Part shown: positions 12,001-22,952 of the stretch, piece by piece
Position numbering within the stretch: position 1 is the first letter of the stretch
How the letters are laid out: each line of letters opens with the position of its first letter
Source: Portulaca oleracea
Lineage: Eukaryota > Streptophyta > Magnoliopsida > Caryophyllales > Portulacaceae
Reading direction: 5' to 3'
Length of the DNA: 64,000 nucleotides
Assembly (NCBI GenBank): GCA_029582165.1
Contig: CM055878.1
Location: 2,571,001-2,635,000, forward strand
Notes under the pieces: model-generated
The model's database searches: none
Seen by the model: the letters and a program-made list of their open reading frames with translations, nothing else
Told to the model about the DNA's origin: nothing
Position numbers and translations under genes: made by a program

Positions 12001-13588
12001 GCCCTTCCCAAAAATTGGATACCCCTTCAAAGAGCACGATTTGATACTATTTGCGAGTTTGATTTTTGAATCCTCCGAACCATAGGCGGCTTGCCTTCAA
12101 GTTCAAACTTAGAGGCTACAAATTCAAGTGAAACACTCTCGGGCTTAGAAAAAGCATTCAACAATACACAAGATGGATTATCCCTAGCACGAAACGAATC
12201 ACATTGACTAGGGGGGCACCCATTTTCAAAAGTATCAATGCTTTTGCCTACCAGCAAAATCTCCAATTCCTTTTAAAGAAAAGCCTACAAAACCATGGTC
12301 CAAAGCACTTTCAGGCCTTGAAAGTTGATCAAAGCATCAATAAATCTTGTCTCCTTACCAATTAAGATCTTTAGTTGCCACAACTATCTAGGTTTTGTTG
12401 AGCTTCTTTGAGGACACCCCTTATAAAATCTACCATTGCTAATTTGAATCCTAAATCCCCTAATTACTGCATTGCTAAGTAGGTTAATGCTCCTCCTCTG
12501 ATTCCCAAGTTTCTCAAGAACAGACAACCAAATCCCTTCTTATTATGCCTATCCTTGAAGAGAATAAACATCAGTAACTCTCCCCACCCTCTTTAAAATC
12601 CCCTTCAACCCAAATGAATCCAAAGCACAAGGGATGTAATTAACAAAGATGGAAAATTCATGTTTGGTTTTTCATGTTTGCCCCCTCATTTCTATATTCA
12701 CAAATTGAAACCAAAAGACAATGACTACCACCACCATTACAGATTCACAAACTCCACAACTTGACACCATGACACTGATAAGCTGAAGAAGGATTCAAAA
12801 CCCAAAATGCTAAAGTTTATTGCCATCTCAACACTGAGTATTCCCAACCAATATATTTTAAATCAAAGAAGAGCACTAAGACTATGTTCAGTAACATATC
12901 AACATTATAACGAGAATTCTCTCTAATAAGGATTTCATTTACTATGGTAATTCTGTAATTGTGATTGTTCACCTGAAATCCAAAATCACCGCCACCATTT
13001 GACATCAATGTTTCTAACAACTTTTTTCCTTCACGCTCTGACCAATCCCCATCTCTCTCTATAGCACACCCATTCTTGTCTCTCTGGCATACCCATTCTT
13101 TCCATCTCTCTCACACAAACATGGGGAAGATTAAATATGGCTAATTTATTGTATTTCTGATTACATTATCTATTTGAAGTAATTAAACATGGTAATAAAA
13201 TCACTTTTCTAATACATTGGATAGTCAATTACAATGCATAGTTACTCTCGTTACATTACATTATACCCAACCAAATGCTGTGTTAATTCAGCTGTTTTGT
13301 TAGCTAGCAATTGACATACTAATTTTTCTACTGATTCTATCTTTTATTAGACCTCTCTAATATTTAAAGAGAATCTAACAAATGGATAAATATGCAAGTT
13401 CGATCAATCGAACCGGGCAACAGCTTCATAACTTCACATTATAGATTAAAAACCTTATAGCAAACACTTAAGCACAAAATCAATGGAAATGAATCCAAAT
13501 GAATCCAAAGAAGCAAATATACGAAACCTTACTTGTCCCAATTAATCTCGGTTTGTCCAAATGCTGCTCGGGCACCCGTCGACTCCAT
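6007..13588 (-). CDS. Mitochondrial carrier protein, SLC25A44-like, six exons
   Basis: Coding exons are 13588-13533, 9138-8757, 7872-7676, 7175-7034, 6283-6130 and 6032-6007. They total 957 nt, a 318-residue protein, with every junction in frame at GT/AG sites. The three repeats of the SLC25 inner-membrane transporter family are visible through their PxxxxK-type signatures: PVSLVK (42-47), PIDVVS (143-148) and PLDTIK (250-255). Each is followed by a YRGFG or YRGLG segment. The N-terminus (AAFGQTEINWDKLDKSKFYV) and the C-terminus (EYLKRLCAKDD) match, from recall, plant SLC25A44-type carriers such as Arabidopsis At5g15640. The mammalian relative has been linked to branched-chain amino acid import; the plant substrate cannot be read from sequence. 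The last exon codes for only eight residues and the stop. The gene appears intact and is the only clear host gene in the window. Confidence 0.93.
6284..7033 (-). other. Carrier gene intron 4
   Basis: A 750-bp intron between exons 4 and 5, with a donor at CAG|GTACTT and an acceptor at TTAG|GTAATG. No repeat or ORF of note was recognised inside. Confidence 0.75.
7873..8756 (-). other. Carrier gene intron 2
   Basis: An 884-bp intron. It contains an uninterrupted A run near 8,390-8,418 on the plus strand and is otherwise unremarkable AT-rich sequence. Confidence 0.75.
9560..9738. mobile_element. Short MITE with GGCGGATCTA termini
   Basis: The ends read AGTGGCGGATCTAGAT on the left and ATGTAGATCCGCCAT on the right. 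They are inverted copies of GGCGGATCTA, a terminus resembling hAT MITEs of the CAGTGGCGGA type. The interior carries GGGGTG and GGCCATGGCCACCCC words. GGTTTTGG occurs at 9,552-9,559 and 9,739-9,746, a plausible 8-bp duplication, although the left arm then has a few extra bases before the repeat. Confidence 0.6.
9739..10073. repeat. Foldback element with arms over 100 bp
   Basis: The left arm (from GGTTTTGGCTCCAA to about 9,850) is an imperfect inverted copy of the right arm (about 9,960 to TTGGAGCCAAAAACC). Shared blocks include AATAATCCAAAGTGACTTTT and TTTATCTTATTTTCTCAT. No ORF is present. The transcript could form a long hairpin within the intron. Confidence 0.75.
11831..12690 (-). pseudogene. 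Decayed RRM-protein fragment in intron 1
   Basis: On the minus strand from about 12,655, an RRM-like start with an RNP2-type block (IFVNYIP, then LDSFGLKGILKRVGRVTDVY) runs into a stop. An RNP1-like block (NKKGFGCLF) follows in another frame. Downstream minus-strand reading frames of 79 and 68 codons may be the rest of the same protein, but I do not recognise them. Similar RRM domains are frequent in plant LINE-associated proteins, so a LINE-borne or retrocopied fragment is the likely origin. The identification rests on motif resemblance only. Confidence 0.45.
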
Positions 13589-14990
13589 TGAAACAACTAA
13601 TCAAGTTGAAGAGAGAAAACCAAACAGAAAAGATCAACACCACATCGCGATAATTGACGAAAACCCTAATTTAATTCAGTCAACCAGATCAGAATAGAAA
13701 ATCAGAGTTATAGACAAATTCAATGGCGTTGAGTTCAGCAATGACGATGTAGAAAAGTAACGCAGACCAGGTTGGATTTTTGGGCGGCGTGCCTTGAAGA
13801 GGAAGCAGGGCGGAAGGAGAGAGAAAATGACGGGAATTAATTATGAAATAGGAGTATGTTGTTAATTTATCATTGCTGGGGCTACCATGTGATTAAGGGT
13901 TGGAATTAATTTGGTCTCTAACTGTTTTTCAAATTAATAATGTGGTACATTTGGAATATTTGTGCTTTGTTTTTTTGACAGTACTTTTCACGTTCGCTAT
14001 TATACCAAATTGGAATAGAGGGTAAGAATAGTGAAAAAATGATGAAAGTATTCTCAATTTTTTTATTCTAAAAGAAAACATGTTTTATATTATAAAAAGA
14101 AAAATTGATTTCTAATAATTTTTGTTTTCAACTCTTGTATGTTAATATTGTCTTCTTTTTTTTTTTGTATTATGGTGGTCTAAAAATAGAAAAATTGTAT
14201 TTTAATGGTACCAAAATCTACTTCCATTTTTATTATTTTGTTTCAATCCTACTTCATATTATTTTTTATATTTTTTTATTTCTACCTCCAGAAAAATTAT
14301 AAAGTGTAGTTACTAAAATATTTTTTAAATTATTTTTTTGAGAATCCAAGCAATTATGATATTTTTTAAACAAATAAAAGTGAAAAAATTATAAAAAATT
14401 GAAAAAATTGAAAAAATTTCAAAAAAACATTGTAAATTGATTAAAAATTGCGGGGATGTATTATGCTAATTTTTGAATCAAATGCAAGTCAACATTTATG
14501 ATAATTAGAGTGTACACTTGGTTGTGTCTCAATGTAATACAATTTTTTTTATCACCAGAATACAAAAATAAAGAAGAGATTATTGGCATATAAAAGTTAA
14601 AAGTAGGATTATCATAATCCAATTTTTCTTATAATAAAATGAGAGAATAATAAAAGTATATATTCCCTTTGTTTTCTTTAAAGTGTGTTTGGAGGTGGTG
14701 GAGAAAAATCAATATCACCGAATATCATATGGTGGTTAGTAAGAAATTTACATAAATATCCTCAATTGAAATTAATTTCTTATGTTTTATTCAATTAATG
14801 GTATAGGTAAAATAAAAAAAAGTAGTAATTAATATGTAATTGGGATTATAATGTGACACATGATATAGAATGAGAAAACTTAGTTATAAAGTAATATAAA
14901 AAAGAACTTAGCTTGTATTATTTAATTTTTCTCTTTCCCTTTCTCTCTCCTCCTCTCTCACTCCCCCCCCCCCCCCAAATAATTATAAGC
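13589..14990. other. 5' flank of the carrier gene, AT-rich intergenic
   Basis: The first 150-250 bp presumably hold the 5' untranslated region and promoter of the minus-strand carrier gene. No TATA box could be assigned confidently. From 13,900 to 14,960 the sequence is very AT-rich. Around 14,660-14,900 it resembles a decayed Stowaway-like MITE. A C run lies at 14,964-14,977. Confidence 0.4.
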
Positions 14991-15219
14991 TGCACATGAT
15001 AGTACCTTTTTTTTTTGTTGCAAAGGAGCACTTTATAACAGTTAATTCAAAGTACACACTTCCCTTACATCGCCTTACTTATAGCTTCAGACCATGCGCA
15101 AGGTTGACTTCACATCCCTGTGCAGGACTAACAGTGATAGGCATTGCACTCGTACAACCACCTGCAAAGACAACAAAACTATTACTAGCATAACTACTAC
15201 TAGGACAAATTTTATGTTT

Positions 15220-16490
15220 TTTTTAACGATCCTATACATCTCCTAGAAGAAGTTTACAATCATTCCTCTTGACTGACAACCCTGGAGTATTGTTTAGTGG
15301 CCTCCTTGAGCTTTTGCACCCACAACCTCTGGCACTCCTACTTGCACAGGGCTTATGTGGACATCTATTGGACTTGCGAGTGCTCTTAGACCAAACCATA
15401 GAAAGGGGATGAAACTGTCTTGGGCAAGCGAATTCGATGCCCATGTTACCACAACCAGCTAGATATATTACACTGCTATTTCAACTCTCCTCGCTTGGCT
15501 CACGGTAGACACCGGATATCATACTGGAAAATTAATCGACAGAAATTGAGGACAAAAGTCCAATGCAAAGAAATCGAGCCCACAACAGGCTGCCAAGGCC
15601 ACTTGGCCTTGGCTGACCTAGAAAGCAGGCCCAGTGTGAAAACTAGGCCCGTGGACGAGAGTGTCGGCCGCGTGACCCACTCTGCGTAGAAGGAGCCCAT
15701 GAATATTGTGTAAGTTACATGGCCTACGCAGACGCAATAGGCAGCCCACGCCCCTCCATGTCATCAATCTGTGTGTAGAGCTCCAATAGGTCGCGTGGCC
15801 TATGCGATTTCAAATCAAATTCGCGCCTCGCCTCGGTCGACCAATCTCGCGATCACAGCCTTGGCACCTTTGACTCATGCAAGGTCATAGGTTACGCTAC
15901 CTTGAGGTTGATTAGGGGCAGGAAAAGGGGATCATGCCTCCCCCTTCCTTCCATGTTCATATCACCCCTTCACCTATAAATTAAAGACCCCTTCCTTCCA
16001 CCACTGAATTCATCAAGAAATGCTCTCAATTTCTCTCTCAAAAATCCCCTCTCATCCCTCACCATTCTCACATAAAAAAAAAGTCTCGTAGTGGTCGCGG
16101 TGTCGATACTTGAAGACACCCAACGCATCCGTTTCGGTTCTTCACCTCTTCACTTACGCTACTTTGCGATCAAACAAGGTTCGATTATTTTTTTATTCAT
16201 CGTCTTGTAAACATGTAATCATATTGTTGATCATCCTTGTACATTATTTTGCAAATAAACATCATACTTGCATGACATGAATATAACATCGTGAAACCCT
16301 TTAAGCTTCTCCCCGCTCTCTTTCATTTCAATTTCAATTTTAGTAGAGTCTGTTCTCGAAACAAGCGAGTCGAAGGGTTCTTTAACCCTCGGATCCATAA
16401 CCTTACCTCCTGGCTCGAAATTTGGGTTCGTAGATATGGTCTACGAAGCAGCAAAGGAATTCTTCAATAAGGGTGTAACAACCGGTTTTT
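15220..16490 (+). mobile_element. Isolated LTR-like segment, family unassigned
   Basis: No coding sequence is visible. There is an inverted repeat of GCCAAGGCC (15,592-15,600) and GGCCTTGGC (15,605-15,613), followed by further G+C-rich words (GGCCGCGTGACC, CGCGTGGCCTATGCG). A TATA-like CCTATAAATTAAAG follows near 15,974, then a pyrimidine-rich leader. This order matches the U3 region of the LTRs of elements Z, B and X. The segment ends near GGTGTAACA (about 16,482). No partner LTR or primer site was found, so the boundaries are approximate. Confidence 0.45.
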
Positions 16491-17500
16491 TTTATTAGTT
16501 CATGAGTCCATTCATCCAATCATTACAACAAGAGTCATACTGAGGTAAGAATCAAACTTGGCCTTTGGTGTTCGGGCTTACTGGGCTACTTCCATCCTTG
16601 ACTCAAACTCCAAGTCCCATGGATACTTCCTCGAGTCCACTCGGTTTCTCGGTATGGGTTAGAATGCCAGGATGGGCTTCCTCCCGTATGACTACTCACG
16701 AAGCTCAAGGCCAAGCATGCGCTTGTAGGAACTGTGATTAATATCAGTCATTGTTCACCAAGTCTACACGACTTTAGCTCATCAGGGTGTGTGGGGCCAA
16801 CTTCCAACCCTCAAGGTTCATCTCTGCTCCCATAGGTATTCTCTCGAGGTAAATTGCTTGGGTTTCCCAGCATGGGTGAGTGTGTCTCGGTTGGAGGCTT
16901 TTCCCATGACTACTCACGATACTCAAGGCACATGGATGGTTTCACGATTCCGGAACGGTTTACGTCATAAAGTTATAGCATTATCACATAATAAGATAGG
17001 CATAGTCTTTATTACATGGGTAGTTCGATACTTAATGATAATTTTATTGTTTTTACAATAATTTATGATAGCACAAGGGTCATTGTCCTTCATACGACCT
17101 CATCAACCCAACCGATCCAATCCCGCCTGGTCATGCCTTCTCGTCCTCCTCCGAGTTGCCCTCGGTCATGCTTGTACCTAGAATGAGACAAAGTCGACAT
17201 TAGCAGACTAGCTAAGCATAGGGAAGAACATTTTACAACCAAAGAATCACCAAAAGCATGAGTTACACTACTTAGTATGATGCACTACTATTTTCAAATG
17301 TTTCCTTCGTTATTCCTTTATCATTAGTTACATCATTTAGGTGCACCCATCATTTGGTTAACGTTTGGTCAAAATGTTAACTCCTTTGATGACCCTCGAG
17401 TTGTGATCAAGAATAGACAACTGATCCTTTAATGGCTAGAGTGTGGTGAAGCATACGATAGCAAGGTACGGGGTGGTGGCAGTGGTGGTTCTACCATGGC
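16490..17500. repeat. Non-coding repeat-derived stretch with a diverged tandem duplication
   Basis: Two related blocks, about 16,570-16,740 and 16,790-16,960, share the order TCCCATGGATA/TCCCATAGGTA, TCGGTATGGGT/CAGCATGGGT, ATGACTACTCACGA and CTCAAGG. No gene is visible. By position it may be internal sequence of element Y. Confidence 0.4.
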
Positions 17501-17599
17501 TTATCGCTGGCATTTCCTATGGGCGTTCGTGAGGTTTTGTCTAGCTGTGTGTTCGATCTCGGGATCAATCGGTAAGACCGACTGATCTCTCCTGCGCAT
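17501..17599 (-). pseudogene. gag N-terminal remnant of Athila-like element Y
   Basis: An ATG at 17,599 opens a 32-codon frame containing IDPEIEHTARQ and then a stop. It lines up with the start of the Z gag (FELDPEIERTFHSRR) and lies the same way downstream of a tRNA-Asp-type primer site. Only the N-terminus survives. Confidence 0.6.
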
Positions 17600-17712
17600 G
17601 CACTCAAACAACAACCAAAATCAAACAGCCTTAGGGTCTACACAACACCTACGACTAGGACGAAGAGACTTGAAACTAACAAAGACTTAACAAGAACGCT
17701 AGGGGCGCAGCT

Positions 17713-18420
17713 CCTCGGCAACGACACCAAAGATTTGTTTAACGTTTTCCAAATGGTTAGGACAATGGTCGTATTGATTTGACGAGTTGGGGCCCTAATG
17801 TTCAGGTTAAGTCTTTTGGTCTCAAGAAGATTCTAAGGTCACGGGTATGGAAAAGGTTTTTGGTAAAGTTTTTACTCAATAAAGGGAAACAAGGACTCGG
17901 GGGAAATACTGGGTCAACCTAACGAAAGACTAAACACGGATTTCGTGGTTTTAGAATTGATCGATACTCGGTAATAGATGTAAGGATTGCACAGATATCT
18001 AGCATCAATTTCCCTTGCGAGAGTGGTAAATTGACGCATACTTCCTAAGGCCCGTCATTACTCCCGTGTATGACGACACTTGATAGTATACGGATGCAAT
18101 CCTAAGGGATCAATTCCAAGTCCCTCTCGCTAGAGTTAGGGTTTGAAGTCTATCACACCGCTCTGGAATTCCAATTCGATGTTTGGAAGGATTCATAACC
18201 TCTTGGCACCCAAAATCCTCCAATTATCGAGTGGAAAACTGGGGTGGAACACTAATTACCTCATTAATCACCCTAATCCCTACTAATCCATACCTAATCC
18301 CCCCATTAGGGGTCCTAATTACCCCCTAACCCTAGGGCATTTACCTACTCATATTGATAATGGATGAAGACTCAATGATTGAAACTAATGTAAAATGATT
18401 CCAAGATAACAATAAAAAAC
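17713..18420 (-). mobile_element. Y element: primer site and truncated LTR
   Basis: A diverged tRNA-Asp primer site (17,713-17,729, three mismatches to TGGCGCCGTTGCCGGGG on the minus strand) borders an LTR whose 3' end is at 17,736. The LTR is recognisably related to that of element X: both contain GGGAAACAAGG, CTCGGGGG, CCTAACGAAAGACTAA and TACCCCCTAACCCTA or its variant in the same order. The LTR stops near 18,420, where the copia sequence begins. Confidence 0.65.
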
Positions 18421-20223
18421 TAGCGTAACCAATAATTTCTGTGGGAAGGGCCTTGGTAAAAATATATGCCAGTTGATGTTGAGTAGGAACAAAGTCCACT
18501 GTGATATGGCCCTTGTCCACATGATCTCTGATAAAGTTATGTCGCACATCAATGTGTTTGGTGCGAGAGTGCTGAACAGGATTCTTAGTGATTTGGATGG
18601 AACTTTGATTGTCACATTTGATTGAAATATCTGAGAACTCTATGCCGAGGTCCTTCACTTGCTGTTTGATCCATAGAAGTTGTGCACAGCAAGCTCCAAC
18701 TACTATGTATTCTGCCTCAGCGGTGGAGAGAGCAACTGCATTTTGCTTCTTTGATTGCCAGGAAATCAATGATAAACCTAGCATTTGGCATCCTCTAGAA
18801 GTACTTTTGCGGTCAGTTCTGGAAACAGCAAAGTCTGCATCTGAATACCCAATGAGTTGAATGGAGTTGTTGCTGGGGTACCATAGTCCAAGGTCCTTGG
18901 TACCTGCAAGATATCTCAGTATTCTTTTGACAGCAATCAAGTGAGATTCCTTGGGAGCACTTTGAAACCGAGCACATAAGCAGACACTAAACATGATATC
19001 AGGGCAACTAGCAGTTAAGTAAAGGAGAGATCCAATCATACCTCTGTAGTGCTTGTCAGGGATGGCCTTACCATCTTGGTCATGATCAAGTTTTAGAGTA
19101 GAGGACATTGGGGTGTTGTAGTGTTTGGCATTTTCAAGACCATATTTCTTCAAAAGTTCTTTCACATACTTGCTTTGATTGATGAAGATGCCATCATTGT
19201 TTTGTTTAATTTGTAGGCCAAGGAAGAAGATAAGTTCTCCTACTAGGCTCATTTCAAATTCTTTGCTCATAAGATCAGAAAAGTCCTTCACTAGATTTTC
19301 GTTAGTAGCCCCAAAAATAATGTCATCAACATAAACTTAAATTACAAATGAATCCTGACCTAGGTTTTGTTGAACAGTGTTTTGTCTATGAGACCTCTTT
19401 TGAATCCATTTTTCAGAAGAAAGGATCTTAATCTTTCATACCAAGCTCTAGGAGCTTGTTTTAGCCCATAAAGGGCCTTCTGAAGCTTGTAGACATGAGT
19501 AGTTGGATCTTTTTGCTCAAATCCATGAGGTTGTTCAACATAGACTTCCTCTTTCAGATGTCCATTTAGGAAGGCACTCTTGACATCCATTTGATACAGC
19601 TTCATGTGTGTGGAAGAAGCATAAGCTAGAAGTATCTGAATGGCCTCTAGTCTTGCAACTAGAGCAAAGGTTTCTTCATAGTCAATGCCCTCCTCTTGAT
19701 TGTATCCTTTGGCTACTAGTCTAGCCTTATTTCTTGTGACAGTGCCATGCTCATCTAGCTTATTACGAAAGACCCATTTTACACCAATGACAGGATGGTG
19801 TTTTGGTCTAGGGACAAGCTTCCAAACTGTATTCCTTTCAAATTGATTGAGTTCTTCTTGCATGGCAAGGATCCAATTGCTGTCTCTCAGGGCTTCTTCA
19901 GTTCCCTTAGGTTCAATCTGCGAAACAAAGGCATGAAAGGCACAAAAGTTTCTAAGGGAGGAACGAGTTCTAATACCTGTATCCAGACCTGATAAAAGGT
20001 TGTCTGCTGGGTGAGTAGGTTTGAATCTGAAGGTCCTTGAGGAGTCCTCGGTGGCAGTTGGGATTGTACCAACTTCATTTGAAGGATTTTCTTGTGATGG
20101 TCCTTGTTCTTCAGTTACAGCTTCCTCTTGTTCTGAAACTGGTTGTGCAGGAGTTTTCAGTTCAGGCCTTGGAGGTGGTGCTTCAGGATGAGGTGGAGGA
20201 CCTTGTTCAACGGTACGTGGCAA
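18420..20223 (-). pseudogene. Copia reverse transcriptase and RNase H
   Basis: The reverse transcriptase N-terminal part (20,223-19,360) contains [38 protein letters not shown] and [12 protein letters not shown]. The catalytic YVDDIIFG follows near 19,320, just after a TAA in frame. RNase H (19,291-18,430) contains YSDADFA, DRKSTSRG, SLISWQSKKQNAVALSTAEAEY and the C-terminal TKHIDVRHNFIRDHV. The enzyme copies element RNA into DNA in cytoplasmic particles. Frame breaks and nonsense codons make this copy non-functional. The last 30 codons or so before 18,341 do not resemble the family. Confidence 0.9.
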
Positions 20224-20239
20224 GTCCTCATCTTCATCT

Positions 20240-21573
20240 TCCTGAAGAATTTGGAACTTTATGGAGGGCCTTTCCGTGGTGTTGGTGGGTGATTCATCAA
20301 AGACAACATGAATATAATCTTCAACCTTTCTTGATGCTTTTATATAGACTCTGTAAGCTTTGCTTGATAGGGAGTATCCTACTAGGATCCCTTCTTCACT
20401 TCTTGGTTCAAATTTGCTAGAGCCTTTTTTCCATTATTGTGTACAAAGCATTTGCATCCAATGGCCTTGAGGTGAGCTACATTAGGCGTTTTGCCTTTGA
20501 ATAACTCATATGGTGTTTTCTTCATGAAGGACCTTATGGTGCATCTGTTGAGTATGTAGTTCGAGGCATTCATGATTTCTGCCCAGAGAAAAAGGGGTAG
20601 ATCATTCTCACAGATGATGGTTCGTGCCATGTTCTCAAGGGTCCGGTTCTTTCTTTCAACTACACCATTTTGTTGAGGTGTTCTTGGGGCTGAAAAATTA
20701 TGAGTGACACCTTCTTGATCACAGAATCTTCCAAATTAGTCCTGATTGTCAAATTCTCTTCCATGATCTATTCGTATTGATACCAAACTGAGTTCTGTAA
20801 GGACCTTGAGCTGTTTGTACAACTTTTCAAACTCAATGAATGCTTCTGTCTTATCTTTCAAAAATAAAACCCAGGTAAATCTCGAAAAATCATCAGCAAT
20901 AACTAGTATGTAGTCCTCCTAGGATCTTATAAGGTATTGGTCCACAAAGGTCCATATGCAGTAGTTCTAGACATCTAGAGGTGACTACTTGTGTGAGGGG
21001 TTTGAAGGAGGTTCTGGTTTGTTTTCCTTTGGTGCATGCTTCACATACTTTATCACGAACGAAATTTTGTGATGGTAGTCCTCTAACTAAACTTAGTTGT
21101 TTTAGTTTTTGAAGAGTTTTCATGCTAACATGTCCTAGTCTTCTATGCCATAACCATGATTCATTTGATGCAACTCTGAGACATGTAAGGTCATTGGTCA
21201 AGGGATCACTAAGGTCAATAACATATACATTGTTCATTCGATGACCTCTAAGGACAATCTCATGTGACTCCTTTTCTACAACACAAGCATTTTTGCTAAA
21301 CCAAACTTTATATCCTCTATCACAAAACTGAGAAATGCTTAAAAGATTATATCCTAATCCTTCTACAAAATATACATCATTTATACAATTGGTTGAGTCT
21401 TTCCCAACCTTGCCGACTCCAAGGATCCTCCCTTGGCTTTTGTCTCCAAACGTTACCTTTCCACACTTTTTGTCCTTGAGTTCTCTGAATTTTGTTGGAT
21501 CTCCTGTCATGTGTCTCGAGCATCCGCTGTCCAAATACCAGAGGTAGTTGTGAGCCCTGAGATATACATGCAC
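20240..21573 (-). pseudogene. Copia protease end and integrase
   Basis: From the right, WYLDSGCSRHMTG carries the aspartic protease active-site DSG. The integrase zinc-binding region WLWHRRLGHVSMKTL...CEACTKGK follows. The catalytic core, spread over several frames, shows DDFSR, then a DHGREFDN block and PQQNGVVERKNRTLENMART with the final glutamate. Stops and shifts near 20,890, 20,738 and 20,382 break the frame. The first part (21,573-20,893) is an open 226-codon stretch. Confidence 0.88.
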
Positions 21574-21634
21574 TGAAGGACATTATACCTTTCTTTGGGC
21601 CAGGTTGTTTAGGGGAAGGATCTTTATGGTAAGG

Positions 21635-22230
21635 TTATTTGTCTGGTTTCTTTGAAACCCACATGGTTTTGGTTTTTTGCTTTGGTGTACTGGTTGGTTT
21701 ATGAGAGGACATGAGTTTTGGATTGACTTTTGGTGAACCAGGTTTGTCTGTAGAGATCTTTTTCTCAGAGCAAAGAATAGAGTGAACTTGGTTTATTCCT
21801 GGATTGAGATTGGAATTCAGCTCTTTTCGGTTTTGGATCATCTCTTCTCTCATACTGATGTTATCAGTGGTGAGATTTTTCATTATCTCATGTTGAGTTG
21901 CTATGGTCTTAGAATTTGTTTCAGCAATTCTAGTGAGGTAGTGAATTTTGTTAGTGAGGGTTGTAATGTAGTCAAGCAGATTAAGCAATCTCGGTTTTAA
22001 GTTATGCTCAGGACATCTATTTTCATTATCATCTTTAATCTGCGTGTTACCTTTGGAGAAGATCTTTTGGAGGATGATTCTCTTAGGTAGCCACGGAATC
22101 TAGGATTCCTTCTGTACTAACGTTTGAATTCTTTAGCCAGCATAGCCATGGTTTCTCCATCATCACCCTCTGATTCTTCTTCGGGTTCCTTGGTGGTTTT
22201 GAGGGCAATGTCTTTTGTCTGACTGCCTTC
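21635..22230 (-). pseudogene. Copia gag C-terminal part, decayed
   Basis: A serine/acid-rich stretch with EEESEGDDGETMAMLAKEFKR is followed by a coiled-coil-like frame (21,988-21,635). The first part matches the usual link between the copia gag UBN2 domain and the zinc knuckle. No intact CX2CX4HX4C knuckle is visible. Several stops and shifts are present. Confidence 0.65.
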
Positions 22231-22236
22231 AGACAG

Positions 22237-22797
22237 TCATATCTCATGTGCAAGGAGCTTGCCTATCAATGCTTCAAGTTTCAAAGTCTCTAAATCTTGG
22301 GCTTCTTCAATAGCAGTTACTTTTGGTCCCCATTTGTGTCTGGGTAGACACTGAAGGACCTTGTTCACTTGTTCTTCATTTTTATAAGTTTTCCCAAGAG
22401 ACTTGAGGTGGTTGATTATTCCACTAAATCTCTTGAACATTAACTCAATAGATTCATTCTCTTCCATCTTGAAGCCTTCATACTTTTGAACAAGTATATT
22501 GATCTTGGTCTTTTTCACTTGATTGGTTCCTTCATAAGTCGTGACCAAGTATTCCCATATCTATTTAGCTGTATCAAGATTAGAAACCCTTTCAAATTCG
22601 TTAGAGTTAAGACTGCATATTAAAAGATAATAAGTATGAGTATTCTTCTTGGTTTGCTCTTTTTCAATATTTGTATATTCAGCTCTATCTTTGTCACTTG
22701 TTGTGCCATCCGCAACATACTTCTGAGGGGTAGGGAAATTCTCATTGGTGACAATGTCCCAAATGTCCTCGTCTTGATTTCTCAAGAAGATCTCCAT
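22237..22797 (-). pseudogene. Copia gag
   Basis: Two frame-compatible pieces (22,797-22,561 and 22,548-22,237) are separated by a TAG directly before IWEYL. Blocks such as TTYEGTNQVKKTKINILVQKYE, SIELMFKRFSGIINHLKSLG and VNKVLQCLPRHKWGPKVTAIEEA fit the UBN2 gag domain, which builds the particle shell. Confidence 0.85.
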
Positions 22798-22938
22798 TTA
22801 GCGTTTCCAAATTCTGTAGTTATCACCAGTCAACAGTGGTGATCTGTTCCATGAACGTCCTTGACTTAGATCTCCCATGTTGTGATCTCCCATGATCTTT
22901 GCTACAGAGCGGTTAGTTTTTGATTATCAGTGGACCAA

Positions 22939-22950
22939 GCTCTGATACCA
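22939..22950 (-). other. tRNA-Met primer binding site of the copia element
   Basis: The minus strand reads TGGTATCAGAGC two bases after the LTR end, complementary to the 3' end of initiator tRNA-Met. It fixes the element orientation and the LTR boundary. Confidence 0.92.
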
Positions 22951-22952
22951 AT

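Larger units (their letters stand above)
9139..13532 (-). other. Carrier gene intron 1, 4.4 kb
   Basis: The intron between AA|GTAAGG in exon 1 and GTGCAG|GCTTG in exon 2. The split lysine codon and the continuous relative-like protein sequence support it. It is enlarged by repeats: poly-G tracts (9,441-9,456 and 9,680-9,692), a short inverted-repeat element, a foldback element and a decayed RRM-protein fragment. A GTT microsatellite lies near 11,267-11,285. Confidence 0.85.

Noticed and set aside
14105..14302. 65-codon hydrophobic reading frame
   Set aside because: It is T-rich sequence giving F/Y/I/L runs, with no start context or conservation cue.
20037..20420. 127-codon plus-strand reading frame within the copia element
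   Set aside because: It is antisense to the copia integrase/reverse transcriptase region and has no domain.
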